In this document: positions 1-10,662 of the stretch, piece after piece
How positions within the stretch are numbered: the first letter of the stretch is position 1
Layout of the letters: each line of letters begins with the position of its first letter
Origin: CAWJAP01 sp963834365
GTDB lineage: Bacteria; Acidobacteriota; Vicinamibacteria; Vicinamibacterales; Vicinamibacteraceae
Length of the DNA: 64,000 nucleotides
Reading direction: 5' to 3'
NCBI GenBank assembly: GCA_963834365.1
Contig: CAWIBS010000026.1
Coordinates: forward strand, 1 to 64,000
Program-made: the position numbers and the translations under genes
Notes under the pieces: model-generated
What the model saw: the letters and a program-made list of their open reading frames with translations, nothing else
Database searches by the model: none
Told to the model about the DNA's origin: nothing

Positions 1-1
1 G

Positions 2-569
2 ACGAATCCCGCACCCAACGTCACCGGGCTGCTGCTCGAGTGGGGACAGGGCGACCAGGCCGCCCTCGAGCGATTGATCCCGCTCGTCCACAGGAGCTCC
101 ACCGGATCGCCCGACGCTGCATGGCGGGCGAGCGCGTGGGGCACAGCCTCCAGGCGACGGCGCTCGTCAACGAGGCGTACGTCCGCCTGGTCGACGGGAA
201 GGCGGTGGAGTGGCACGACCGCGCGCATTTCCTCGCGGTGTCCGCCCGGGTGATGCGCCGCATCCTCGTGGACCACGCGCGCGCGCGGCACTATCAGAAG
301 CGCGGCGGCCAGGCGGCAAGGGTCACCTTCGACGAGGCGCTCGTCGTGACCGAGAGCCGGGCCAGGACTTCGTCGCGCTCGACGACGCGCTGGAGGCGCT
401 GGCGAAGTTCGACGAGCGGAAGAGCCGCGTCATCGAGATGCGGTTCTTCGGCGGGCTGAGCGTGGAGGAAACGGCGGCCGTGTTGAAGGTCTCGGCCGAC
501 ACGGTGATGCGCGACTGGCGGCTGGCAAAGGCCTGGCTGCAGCGCGAGATGCGCGGCGATCACGCATGA
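2..569 (+). CDS. ECF-type RNA polymerase sigma factor, 5' partial, frameshifted
   Basis: This is a sigma-70 family factor of the ECF subgroup that commonly sits beside Ser/Thr kinases in Acidobacteriota. It would redirect RNA polymerase to a stress or envelope regulon. The sigma2 region shows HSLQATALVNEAYVRL and RRILVDHARARHYQKRGG. The sigma4 helix-turn-helix shows RVIEMRFFGGLSVEETA and VSADTVMRDWRLAKAWL. The reading frame changes twice, near 90 and near 360. Each change fits loss of one base, and the protein is coherent across both joins, so I read this as one gene with sequence errors. The start codon lies upstream of the window; the visible N-terminus begins close to the usual family start. 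The stop overlaps the next start (ATGA), which indicates translational coupling to the kinase. Family assignment is firm; the regulon is unknown. Confidence 0.85.
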
Positions 570-3550
570 CGCCTGAACGCTGGCAGCGGATCGAGGCGCT
601 CTATCACGCGGCGCGCGCCCGGCCGCCGGCCGAGCGCGCGGCGTTTCTCGCCGAGGCCTGTCCGGACGACGAGGCGCTGCGGCGCGAGGTCGAGTCGCTG
701 CTGAGCGAGCCGCGTCCGACGACGGGTTCCTCGCCGCCCCGGCGCTCTCCGTGCCAGCGCACTGGTCATCGAGCTCGTCGCTGACGCCCATGACCGGGCG
801 GACGCTCGGCGGCTATCACCTGCAGACGCCTGCTCGGCGCCGGCGGCATGGGCGAGGTGTACCGGGCGCACGACGCGAAGCTCGGGCGCGACGTCGCGAT
901 CAAGATCCTGCCGCGCGCGTTCACCAGCGATCCCGATCGGCTGGCGCGCTTCGAGCGCGAGGCGCGGATGCTCGCCGCGCTGAATCATCCGAACATCTGC
1001 GCGATCTACGGCTTCGAGGAAGCGGACGGCATTCGCTTCCTGGTTCTCGAACTGGTCGAGGGCGACACGCTCGCCGACAGCTGTTGCCGCGACGTCGGCA
1101 GTTCCAGCGAGGCGGCGGCCTGCCGCTCGCGCGAGGCGCTGGCCATCGCGCGGCAGATCGCCGACGCCCTCGAAGCCGCGCACGACAAAGGCATCATCCA
1201 TCGCGACCTGAAGCCCGCGAACATCAAGATCACGCCGGACGGCGTCGTGAAGGTGCTCGACTTCGGCCTCGCCAAGGCCGTCGGCGGCGACGGGTCGTCG
1301 CCCGACCTGACGCACGCACCAGCGCCGACGACGGCGGAGGCACCGACGGCGCCGTCATCGGCACGGCCGCCTACATGAGTCCGGAGCAGGCGCGCGGCCT
1401 GCCGGTGGACAAGCGCACCGACATCTGGGCGTTCGGCTGCGTCCTCTACGAGATGTTGACCGGGCGCGTGGCGTTCGCGGGCGACACCGTCTCGGACTCG
1501 ATCGCGAAGATCCTCGAGCGCGAGCCGGACTGGTCGGCGCTGCCGGCCACGACGCCGGCGTCCGATTCGACGGCTGCTGCTCCGTTGTCTCGCCAAGGAT
1601 CCGAAGAAGCGCTTGAGAGACATCGGCGACGTCAGGATCGAGATCGACGCCGTCGACGAGGTCGTTACCCGGCGTCGGCACGACGCGCCGCCGCGCGTCC
1701 GGCCACCAGCGGCGCTCAGGCGGTGGCTGCCGTGGGTGGCGCTCGCCGCGCTGGCGCTGGCGGTCGGCACCTGGGAAGTCCTTCGGCCCGTCACCGATTG
1801 AGAACCCGCTGCCCTCCGAAGGCTTCAAACTCCTGACCGACTGGCCTGGCTCCGAAGCGCCACGCCGAAATCTCGCCCGACGGGAAAGTCGTCGCGTTTC
1901 TCGCCGACCGCGATGGCGAGACTCGATCTCTTTTCGGGTCAGGTGGCCACCGGGGTTTCAGGAACCTCACAGACGGCATCGGCCCATGATCCGTCCCAAT
2001 CCTTGCGCGGGCGGGGCTTTTCTGGCGATTCGGCCAGACTGTGGTTCGACGTCATGCCGAGTCAAAAACTGGAGATGCCCTGGTCAGGCGGCGTGCCTCG
2101 CCCTTCCTCGTGGAGGGCGCTCACACCCCGGCGTGGTCGTCAGACGGCCGTCTCGTCTATTTCGACAATGCGGAAAGACGACGCTCTGTTGCTCGCAGAC
2201 GCCGCGGGGAGAAACGCCAGGAAGATCCCGCATCGATTGGCCGAGCCGCGCGAGCGGCGACGCGCAGTCACAATCACAACATGGTCTGGTCCCCGGACAA
2301 CGAGTGGATCTACTTCGTGCATGGCGTCGTGCGCGACACGACCCACCAGACCGAAGAAATGGACATCTGGCGGGTTCCACCGTCGGGCGGAGCGCCGGAG
2401 CGACTGACGTACCTGAACGCCGCGGTGACGTTTCTGGCGATGCTCGACCAGGACACGCTCGTCTTCATCGCGCCTGAAGAGGATGGGTTCGGATCCTGGC
2501 TCTGGTCCCTGGATGTCGGGAGCTCCGAACGCAGGGCAAGTGGTGGGGGCAGATCGAGCGGCCCCACGGCGAATCCCGACGGGCACTCGACCAATACACG
2601 TCGGTCTCCGCCAGCCGCGACCGCGGGCCCGTGGTCGCCACCCGGGCGAACCCGACCGCCAGCCTCTGGACGCGTGCCGATTCTCGCCGACAGGCAGGCC
2701 GTCGAAAGCGACGTCGTGCCGCTTCGGCTCCAGACCGAACGCGCGCTGGCGCCTCGCTACGCGCGCCGTGCCGCGTCGCCGTTGTTGTTCTATCTGTCGG
2801 CCCGGGGGACGGGCGACAGAGCGTGGCGCTTCCAGACGACGTCGTTCGAAATCACCAAGGGCGCGGAAGGGCACCTGTCCGAGACGCCGGCGCCGTCGCC
2901 TGACGGGAGCCGGCTGGCGCGTCGTCGTCAAGGAGGCAGGACGCCGGCACCTGGCGGTCATGAACCAGGACGGCCAGGGTTCGCAGATCCTGGCGGTCTC
3001 ACTCGACGTACAAGGTGCGCCCGACTGGTCGCCGGACGGCAGGTGGATCGCGGCAGGAGGCCGGGACGCGGGGGGAACGGGCCTGTTTGTGATTCCCGTG
3101 GATGGCGGAACGCCTCGTCGGCTCGTTTCCGATCTGGCCACCGATCCGGTCTGGTCGCCGAACGGCGATTTCATCGTGTATGCGGGCCCGTTTTCCGGCG
3201 GGACCGCCACCGCGCGAAAGGCGGGCGCGCCGCTCCAGGCCGTACGGCCTGACGGCACGAACTACGATCTGCCGCTCGTGCTCGGGCAGACCGGGGCGCC
3301 GGAAGACCTGCGCGTCGGCCCGGGGAACTATCGCTTCCTGGACCAGACGCATCTCGTGTACCGGGACGCAATCAATTGCCGGACTTCTGGCTGTTCGATC
3401 TCGTCAGCGGCGAGCGACGCCAAATCACACAGACTCGCCAACAAGGGCACCGTGCGAGGGTTCGACATCACGCCGGACGGGAAACACATCGTGTTCGATC
3501 GTATCCGGCAGAACTCCGACATCGTCCTGATCGAACGGCCGAGGAAGTAG
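566..3550 (+). CDS. Ser/Thr protein kinase with C-terminal PD40/WD40-like propeller, frameshifted
   Basis: This is a membrane-anchored eukaryotic-type Ser/Thr kinase (PknB-like) fused to a TolB/PD40 beta-propeller, a layout typical of Acidobacteriota. A short N-terminal segment (RWQRIEALYHAA) resembles the leader seen in this family. The kinase domain follows: glycine loop GGMGEVYRAHD near 841-880, ATP-binding Lys in VAIKIL near 895-910, catalytic IIHRDLKPANIK at 1192-1227, DFG in VLDFGLAK near 1252, and GTAAYMSPEQARG near 1360. A single membrane segment (WLPWVALAALALAVGTW) lies near 1720-1775. The remainder holds propeller repeats such as SPDGERI-like and TPDGKHIVFDRI strings. At least eight frame changes occur (for example near 730, 830, 1345 and 1565). 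The total of about 990 codons suits a single gene of this family. It overlaps the sigma factor by ATGA, so the two probably act in one signalling pathway. Confidence 0.85.
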
Positions 3551-3575
3551 ACCGCCGCAGACCTGGATCCGGCAA

Positions 3576-4445
3576 TCAATGCCGCGTCAGGAGCAACTGG
3601 TGCCTCGCCGAGTCCGCATCGAGCCACCGTGACCGTGGGGGCTGGCGTGCAATCATAGCGCTCGCCCATCTGCGGGTTCACACAATAGTCAATCCATCCC
3701 TGAAACGTCGTCAATCGTCGAAACCGGCGCCTCCACGGAGACCGTTCCCCAGCCGCTGACGGCGAAGTAGGTGTCGAGCGCGAGGCGCTCGGTGAGACCG
3801 ACATCGCCATGGTCGCCCAGACTGACCGCGACGAACCCTCCGGCGACGTTGAGCATAAAGTGGTTGAGCGCGTCGGGGAATGCCGACCCCTTCGGCGTGA
3901 CCTTGAACGACGTATTCGCGGGCAGCCCTGACCCGCTGAGGATCGGCCGGCCCGATGGTCGCCTCGTAGCTGCGCGTTCGCAGCTCGTCGGGGAGCGTTG
4001 TACAGGCACTGCCAGCAGTGAAGGTCACGGTGTAGTCACCCGAAATGGCCACGGGCGCGTCGAGCACACCCAAATAGAAATGCACCCATCGCCTGGGCAT
4101 GCAGCGATCGCAGTCTGGCACAATCGTCGCGTCGGCGGCCACGTGTCCTGTCTTGCTCGCACGAAACCGGCTCGTATCGTCGACGGTTCCCGATAGCACG
4201 AACTCGCCCGCGGCGTTGGTGGTGGTGGACGCACCAGCCTGCGGCCCGTCGAGCAGTTCCACACGCGCGCCCGCGATCGGCCTGAATGCGCTGTCGCTCA
4301 CCGTGCCCTTGATCAGCTCGCTACTGTTGACCGTCGCTACAGGCTGGCCGGCCGTCGGGCGCGTCGGAGAACCTGAATCGGCGCAGCCGGCCAGACACGC
4401 CGCGAACATCGTGACGAGCCACCGGGTGCACATTCTGATCGCCAT
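3576..4445 (-). CDS. Lipoprotein with carboxypeptidase-regulatory-like domain, frameshifted
   Basis: This is a secreted lipoprotein. The N-terminus MAIRMCTRWLVTMFAACLAGC is a signal peptide ending in an LAGC lipobox. Residues of about 45-105 (ELIKGTVSDSAFRPIAGARV, then TTTNAAGEFVLSG) form a CarboxypepD_reg / transthyretin-like beta-sandwich. The C-terminal half continues in other frames (LPANTSFKVTPKGSAF, then FQGWIDYCVNPQMGERYDC). I place the real end at the TGA on 3576-3578, after a segment reading ARHQLLLTRH, because that frame gives a natural C-terminus. This requires three frame changes near 3965, 3720 and 3640. The gene lies downstream of the TonB receptor on the same strand and may belong to its surface complex. 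The N-terminal domain call is firm; the C-terminal reconstruction is moderate. Confidence 0.6.
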
Positions 4446-4510
4446 CTACGCTCCTCCAATTGAGGAAGCGGGAAAGGACCGCGGTTCCTTGAAGAGGAGG
4501 AGAAATGAGG

Positions 4511-4531
4511 GAGGAAGGAGGAAGGAGGAAG
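4511..4531. repeat. Three tandem copies of a 7-bp purine unit
   Basis: The heptamer gaggaag is repeated three times in the short gap between the TonB receptor stop and the lipoprotein start. It may act as several overlapping purine-rich sites, but it lies on the plus strand while both genes read minus, so it is not a ribosome binding site for them. Probably a slippage-prone microsatellite. Confidence 0.6.
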
Positions 4532-4537
4532 GGGCGG

Positions 4538-7357
4538 TCAGCGGCCGAGGTACAGCCTCGCGCCGAGCATCGCGCGTCGTGGGTCGACGAAGCTGGCTGG
4601 CAGACCGAAGGTCGGACTCGTCTGCGTCTCGGTCATGAGGATCTCGTTGGCCAGACTCTCCTCGGCGGCCGTTCAGTAGGTTGAGCACGTCCAGCATCAG
4701 GTCGAGGCGTCCGAGACGTCCCAGGGGGATCGGCCTGGAGAGACGTAATCCAGCAGGGTCTGCGACGAGAGCCGGCGCGAGCCGCGAGACTCGAGGAGGA
4801 TGCGCCGCTCCCCCTGCCGCTGCAGGACGACTTGTGTTGCGGCTGCCCAGGGCTTGCCGCTGACATGTTGCAGATTGGCGGCGAAGACCAAGCCCGTGCG
4901 CGGGACGTCGACACTGCTCATCACCCGGAACATGTGCGGCCGGTCGTTGGCCAGCCGGCCGGTCGCGTTGGTGAGATCGTTGGGGTCGCGGCCGAAGACG
5001 ATCGCGTTTGGAGGAGACACCGTGCTCACCTGCACGCCGGCCGCGCTCGTCCCACTGGAAGCCTGCAGCCCATAGGTCTTCGAGAACGTGTAGGAGCCGA
5101 AGGCCTGCCAGCCGTTGGACCGCCGCTTCTCGACGGCCATGACGAGCCCGTCATACGTCAGGGAATACGCGTCCTGGTTCGTCAGCAGGAAGCGGCGGGC
5201 GGCCGGGTCGCTGACGAGCCGGAACACCGGAAGGATGCGGCCGTCCGGTAAGGACAACGTCCCTTCGACATACTCACCGGCCGCGTCAGTCCATCCGATG
5301 AAGTTGTCGCCGGCCTTGCGGACGTAGGCGATGGCCACCGCGAGCCGGTGGCCGAGTTCGCGATCGACGCCGACCGAGTACTCGTCGGTGCGCGGCGCGG
5401 ACGTCTCTCGATCGAGCTGCAGGTTGACGCCGGGGTCGACCACGGAGACGAGGCGCGAGTACTCGCCGGTCGCCGGAACATAGGCCATCGTCGTGGTCGC
5501 GGTCGCACCCGGGTGGAATTGCTCAAGTTCACCGGTCAGCACACCCTGGCTGAATCGGCCGTAGCTCGCACGCATCACCGTCCGGCCATCGGCGCTGAGC
5601 TTCAGCGTGGCGCCCAGACGCGGCGACACGATGTTCCACGTGTACAGCGTTCCGCGGCCGGCGATGACGTCATCGGTTTCGTTCCCTTGCGCATCGAGCG
5701 CATGCAAATCCTGACTGATGGCGCGACTGTGGTCGAACCGGACTCCGGCAGTGATCGTCAGCCGATTACCCACCGTGATCGCGTCGCTCGCAAACGCCGA
5801 CGCCGTCACCGCCGCACCGCCGACCCGGGCGGGATCGCTCGACACGGATTGGAACGGCGCGCCGGCGTTGTCGACGTACCTCACACCGGTCGGAATGGCG
5901 TTGAGCGCGTCGTGCTCGCCCCGCTCGACCTGCACACCTACTTTCCACTGATGATCCGCGCCCAGGAGCGCGGGCCGGTAGTGCGTGACGGTTCCCTTGG
6001 CCGTCGTGCGCACGATCGTTGCGGATCCAATCCGCGGCGGACCGACGCTCGTCACGCCGGTCACGCGGTCGAACCGGCTCGAGACCGTCGCGTCCCCGAC
6101 GCTCGGCGTGTCGTCCCGGGCGTGCACGAATCGACCGACGCGGAGATCCCACAGCGTATTCGCCGACATCGTGTGCGTGACATTGCCGAACGTCATGGCC
6201 GGCACCGAGATGTGGGTGCGGGTGATCGCTTCGAACGGGGTCACGATCGTGGGTGAAGCGGACGTATCCCCGATCTCGTCGTGAAAGCTCTGAACCAGCT
6301 GCCAGTCGGGCGCCAGACGCCACGTGAGCTTCGCGAGGACCTTCGACATCTCGTAGGTCCTCGGGTACGAGGGATCGGTACCCGGCTGACTGTCCTCGTC
6401 GCGCGCGTACTGGTAGCCGGCGAAGAACCACAGGCGATCGCGAATCGCCGGACCCCCGACATTCGTCGTGACGTCGTGGTACGTCGCGCGTTCGTAGCCG
6501 CTCTGCTGACCGGCGGATCCCAGATAGGGGAGGGTGACGGGCTGGCTCGTCAGGCCGGCCGTCTGCCCGTAGTACGACACGTCGCCGAGAAACCGCTCGC
6601 TTCCCTGCCGCGTGACGACGTTGACGACTGCCCCCTGCATGTTGCCGAACTCGGCTGACGCCCCGACGGACTGAACCTGCACTTCCTGAATGAAGTCCAC
6701 GCCCGGTTCCGATCGGGGGACGCCGTTGCACGGACAGGTGGTGTTCGTGCCGTCGATGAGGAACTGGTTCTCGTTGGCGCCCGACCCGAATGCGGAAATG
6801 GTGGTCGTGGTCCCGCTCGACGGCGAGGTCGCCGAGATCCCGGGCGCCGCCCTGAGGAAGTCGAACATGCTGGTCCGCCGCGTCGGAATGGTACCGACGT
6901 CCTCGGGGCCGAAGCGCGTGCCGAATCCCGGGTCCCTGGCTTCGATGCGGGAGCCCATCCCCTCGACCACGACCGATTCCGCGGGGCCCGTCACCTTCAG
7001 GACGACTGTCCTCTCGATAGTGGCGCCCGCTCCGATCCGGATGTCCCGTTCGTGAAGGGGCATGAAGCCCTGGAGCTCGATGTCGAGCGCATAGGAGCCT
7101 GGGGGCAGAGACGGGAAGCGCAAGTGTCCGCGGTCGCTGGTCAGGAGCGCCGCCCGGCCGCCAATCAGAGCCGGCGAACTGATCGTGACCCGCGCGCCCG
7201 CCAGCACACCGCCCTGTTCGTCCTTGACGGTGCCGATGATCGACCCTGTCAGATCTTGCGCAACGACGATGCAGGGCACGAGGGCGACGACCGCCGCCAG
7301 CAGCATCACCCGTGACGTCATGCGAGCGGTGGAAAGCCCTGGTTGCCTGATGCACAT
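4538..7357 (-). CDS. TonB-dependent receptor with CarboxypepD_reg domain (Oar-like)
   Basis: This is an outer-membrane TonB-dependent transporter of about 940 residues. A signal peptide (VMLLAAVVALVPCIVVAQ) precedes a carboxypeptidase-regulatory domain at about residues 37-115 (GSIIGTVKDEQGGVLAGARV, YALDIELQGFMP). The plug follows at about 130-260, with FDFLRAAPGISATS and FGNMQGAVVNVVTRQGSE. A long 22-strand-type barrel makes up the rest, for example VSPRLGATLKLSADGRTVMR. Near 4730 the frame shifts; the continuing frame reads LGRLDLMLDVLNLLNG and then ends in MLGARLYLGR with a stop at 4538, as expected for a barrel C-terminus. The start at 7357 has GAGG five bases upstream; an in-frame ATG at 7321 is possible. 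The substrate is not predictable. Oar-like receptors in this phylum often import peptides or plant polymers, but that is general family knowledge. Confidence 0.92.
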
Positions 7358-7427
7358 GGGAACCTCGAGTCTACGCCTCGGCGCCCACCTTTGCGGGCTC
7401 TCTTATCACCACAATCGAACGCTGGGT

Positions 7428-8123
7428 TCATTGCCGTGTCGCGGCCCATCTTGTGGCTGGGCAGTCTCCCGTGTTGATCGTGCCCACGGCGCTCGCGGCC
7501 GACACGATCCTGCCGGAGAGCGTGACGTCTTCGCCCACCAATGAGAACTCTCCGTCGTTCACCAGGGGCGGCGGCGACAATGCGAGCGCAGTCGAAGAAC
7601 CGCACGAGACGCTGATCAGCGTGTTGCCCTGGATGGTGAACCGGAGGTCCATGTCCGCGTGGTAGCTCCTGGCTCGCTCCGCGTCGGGGTGGGCCAGCGC
7701 CTGCCCCGCCCACGTGCCATTGAAGTCGAAGGAGTGGGGCGGTGCGTATGTGTACCCACCAACCAGCGCGACCGCCTGACTGCCCGGATTGGTGACGACA
7801 ACGTCCACGGCGCCTGCGCCATGGGACTGGGTCGTGAACTGTATGGCCGTACTACCCTCGACCGACGCCGGCCTCGGCTCGCCATCGAGGGTCACGGTGG
7901 CGCCTGTGTGAAATCCGCGTCCAGTGATTCTCACCGCTGTGCCGCCGCCCGTTGATCCTGCAGTCGGCGCGACCGCGGTGATCGACGGTGCGGCAACAGT
8001 TGGCGCCGTGGGTGTCGTCGGTGCCGATGACCCTGCCGGTGAGGTCCCGGTGCAGGCAAGGTTCACTCCAACGACGGCCACAAGGCTGGCTTCGAGAGTG
8101 CGTTTAGCGAAGCGGATGAACAC
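7428..8123 (-). CDS. IPT/TIG-domain lipoprotein
   Basis: This is a 231-residue secreted lipoprotein. The N-terminus RTLEASLVAVVGVNLAC is a signal peptide with a VNLAC lipobox. A low-complexity linker rich in Ser, Thr and Pro (residues 25-45) precedes an IPT/TIG immunoglobulin-like domain at about 46-128: PSITAVAPTAGSTGGGTAV, then ITGRGFHTGATVTLDG, and VVVTNPGSQAV. The C-terminal 100 residues (FDFNGTWAGQALAH onward) form a second small beta-rich region of unknown function with two Cys. The TonB receptor lies 71 bp downstream on the same strand, so co-transcription and a role at the cell surface are plausible. The reading frame is intact. Confidence 0.8.
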   Translation of the reverse strand: MFIRFAKRTLEASLVAVVGVNLACTGTSPAGSSAPTTPTAPTVAAPSITAVAPTAGSTGGGTAVRITGRGFHTGATVTLDGEPRPASVEGSTAIQFTTQSHGAGAVDVVVTNPGSQAVALVGGYTYAPPHSFDFNGTWAGQALAHPDAERARSYHADMDLRFTIQGNTLISVSCGSSTALALSPPPLVNDGEFSLVGEDVTLSGRIVSAASAVGTINTGDCPATRWAATRQ

Positions 8124-8222
8124 AGGCTGGCCCCCTGCCTATGGAAGCGGGAACCAGCCACGAAAACTTGAACACGGCGAAGGCCGACTCGCAGGACCGT
8201 GGCGCCTGCGGCGGTCCGTGGT

Positions 8223-8612
8223 TCACCGGGCGGGGAGGCCCAGCCCGCCGATCGGGACGGTTTCCACGCGGTCGCCGAAGCCGGCGATCATCGGCTTGCC
8301 CTTCGCGATCGCGGCCCGCACCGCCGGCAGCGAGAGCGATGCCTGGTGGCTCTCGCGGGAGTCCCAGACTTCCGTGATCCACAGCGCGTTCGCGTCGGCG
8401 GGATCCTTCGCGACGATGTAGCTGAGGCACCCGGGCATCGCCGCCGTGCCCTGGAGCAGCACATCGGCGAACGCGTCGCGCATGCCGTCAACGGTCGTCA
8501 CCTTCCCGATCAACCCGTACATCGTCCGCCCTCCCTCGATCGAGATCGCGGCGCCGAACGCCGCGGTCACGGTGACTCCCGCGAGAAACCGCCGCCGGCT
8601 GACTGGCTTCAC
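8223..8612 (-). CDS. Antibiotic biosynthesis monooxygenase (ABM) domain protein with Tat-like signal
   Basis: This is a small ferredoxin-like ABM-domain protein, about 129 residues. I chose the GTG at 8612 because GGAGGG lies just upstream and because the protein then begins with a twin-arginine-type signal (KPVSRRRFLAGVTVTAAFG). The domain core shows YGLIGKVTTVDGMRDAFADV, then MPGCLSYIVAKDPADANALW and ITEVWDSRESHQASL, a classic ABM pattern including the WxxxE-like stretch. The closest characterised relatives are quinol monooxygenases such as YgiN, but the activity is not certain. Export by the Tat system is inferred from the RRRFL motif. The gene stands alone. Confidence 0.8.
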   Translation of the reverse strand: MKPVSRRRFLAGVTVTAAFGAAISIEGGRTMYGLIGKVTTVDGMRDAFADVLLQGTAAMPGCLSYIVAKDPADANALWITEVWDSRESHQASLSLPAVRAAIAKGKPMIAGFGDRVETVPIGGLGLPAR

Positions 8613-8784
8613 CGTGTCCCTCCGCCGATCGCGGCATCCTCGCCGATCGGCGGGGCAGTATAGCGCGCTCGACGGGGCGGCCTCGGGCGCCCACCGCTTG
8701 GAAAACGAGACGACCGCGGCAATCAAGAACTGTCGCGGCTCGCCGGCGCGCGACACCCGTTCGAGCCTCGCCGCCGGTCATGTT

Positions 8785-9901
8785 ATGGTCCCCGGCATGC
8801 TCGACACGCCGTTCTCACGACGCGACTTCCTGGCCAGCAGTGCGGTGCTCGCGGCAGCGCATGAGCTTCCCGCCCAGGTGCACGATCCGGCGGTAGCCGC
8901 CGCGCCCGCGCGGCCGGAGCCGCGCGCCGCGGGCGGACCGCTGCGCATTCTGGCGCGGACTGCGTTCGAACCCGACGAGCTGCGGACGATCGAGGGCGCG
9001 GCGCCGAACGTGGCCGTGACCCTGGCGAGGACTCCCGCCGAGATCCGCGAGCATCTCCCGCACGCCGAAGTCGTCTACGGCACGCTGTCCGCGGACGATC
9101 TGCCGCTTGCGGCGCGCGTGAAGTGGCTCCAGGCGTCATCGGCGGGCGTCGAGAGCCTTGCTCCCGAGCTCGTGGCCAGCGGCATCGTCATCACCAACAT
9201 GGCCCGCGTGTTCGCGCCAGCGATCTCGGAGACGGCCATGGGCCTGCTCTTGTGCCTCACGCGCGGCATCACGACGTACTACATGCCGCAGTTCGCCAGG
9301 CGCCAGATGAAGCCCGTCGGCACGGTGAAATCGGCCGACCACGTCGAGCTGGCCGGCAAGACCATGGGCATCGTCGGCCTGGGAGGCATCGGCAGCGCCG
9401 TCGCGCGCCGGGCGCACCATGGATTCGACATGCGGATTGTCGCCACCGACGCCCGGCCGCTGCCGAGACCCGAGTACGTCGCCGAGCTGCGCGACCCGTC
9501 GTGGTTCGTGGCGATGGTGCCGCAGGTGGACGTGCTCGTGGCCGCCGCGCCGCAGACCCCGCTCACCGTGCGCATGTTCGACGAGCCCGTCTTCCGCGCG
9601 ATGAAGCGCACGGCCTACTTCCTCGCGCTGTCGCGCGGGCCCTCTGTTCGACGACGTGGCGCTCGTGCGCGCGCTGAAAGAAGGCTGGATTGCCGGTGCG
9701 GGACTGGACGTGTTCCCGCAGGAGCCCCCGCCGGCCGCGCATCCGATCTTCGACTGCCCCAACGTCGTCATGACGGCGCACACGTCCGGCTGGAGCCAGG
9801 ATCGCCAGGTGCGGCTGGTGGCGTTGTTCGCCGAGAACGTCCGGCGTTATGCGATCGGCGCTCCACTGCTGAACGTCGTCGACAAGAAGGCCGGATACTG
9901 A
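8785..9901 (+). CDS. D-isomer-specific 2-hydroxyacid dehydrogenase, Tat-exported, frameshifted
   Basis: This is a NAD(P)-dependent 2-hydroxyacid dehydrogenase. A twin-arginine signal (FSRRDFLASSAVLAAAHELP) precedes the substrate-binding half. The Rossmann motif is MGIVGLGGIGSAVARRA near 9362-9412. The catalytic-region strings are AAAPQTPLTVRMF and, after a frame change near 9645, ALVRALKEGWIAGAGLDVF and PPAAHPIFDCPNVVMTAHTSG. The Arg, Glu and His roles of the family therefore seem represented, although the Arg segment spans the shift. An alternative start at 8797 would shorten the leader by four residues. A secreted dehydrogenase of this family is unusual, because NAD is cytoplasmic; the leader may instead be an anchor. 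The family call is firm and the substrate unknown. Confidence 0.85.
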
Positions 9902-9953
9902 GCGGACGGTCGCGTTCGACTCGGACCCAACTCGTCTGACGTATGCTTGGCGC

Positions 9954-10586
9954 ATGCCGCAGCGGGCCAGCCTCCCGACCGCCGTCGAGGATCGCTTCTG
10001 GCAAAACCTGCAGAACGCCGAGAGGTTCTTCATGGGCGAAGCCCGAGTCCAGCAGGCGCTCGACAAGCTGGTGCGGCTCCTGGACGCCCAAGGCATCCCG
10101 TACGCCATCGTCGGAGCCATGGCGCTCAATGAGTTCGGCTATCAGCGCGTGACCGTCGATGTCGACGTCCTGTTGACGCCCGAAGGACTTGCCGCCTTCA
10201 AGTCAGTTCATCTCGGACACGGCTACGTCGAGAAGTTTCCCGGCAGCCGCGGACTGCGCGATCCTGAGCACGGCGTCGATATCGACGTGGTGCTCACCGG
10301 GATGTATCCCGGAGACGGCCGGCCGAAGCCGGTTGCGTTCCCCGATCCCGCGACCGCCGCGGCGCGCGGCGCGCGCCTCGCGCTCCTGCCTCTGTCGATG
10401 CTCATCGAGCTGAAGCTGGCCTCGGGCATGACCGCGCCGCATCGCCTGAAGGATCTCGCCGACGTCCTCGAACTGATTCGCGTGCTGAAGCTGCCGGCGG
10501 AGCGTGCGGCCGACCTCGATCCCTACGTCCGGGAGAAGTACCTCGAGCTCTGGCACGCGGCGCAGGTAGACGATCCGGAAGCCTGA
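9954..10586 (+). CDS. Nucleotidyltransferase-fold protein (DUF6036 / AbiEii-like)
   Basis: This is a 210-residue cytoplasmic protein with a polymerase-beta-type nucleotidyltransferase fold. YAIVGAMALNEFGYQRVTVD at residues of about 50-69, followed by VDVLL, matches the family pattern in which a helix is followed by the D-x-D metal site. A third acidic position is in GVDIDVVLTGMY at about 105. LSMLIELKLASG and RLKDLADVLELI near 145-170 are typical of this family, which includes AbiEii-type toxins and minor nucleotidyltransferases. No antitoxin partner is adjacent, so I do not call it a toxin. Intact frame, ATG start. Confidence 0.75.
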   Translation: MPQRASLPTAVEDRFWQNLQNAERFFMGEARVQQALDKLVRLLDAQGIPYAIVGAMALNEFGYQRVTVDVDVLLTPEGLAAFKSVHLGHGYVEKFPGSRGLRDPEHGVDIDVVLTGMYPGDGRPKPVAFPDPATAAARGARLALLPLSMLIELKLASGMTAPHRLKDLADVLELIRVLKLPAERAADLDPYVREKYLELWHAAQVDDPEA

Positions 10587-10662
10587 CGCGCCTCTTTTCG
10601 ACTGCCGTCCTTCTTCCCGTGGCCGACGCGCTCGATCGGATCCGGTTTCCCAGGATGAGCCC

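Noticed and set aside
9954..10586. Type IV toxin-antitoxin (AbiE) system
   Set aside because: The nucleotidyltransferase-like protein has no AbiEi-type antitoxin neighbour. The next genes are unrelated enzymes.
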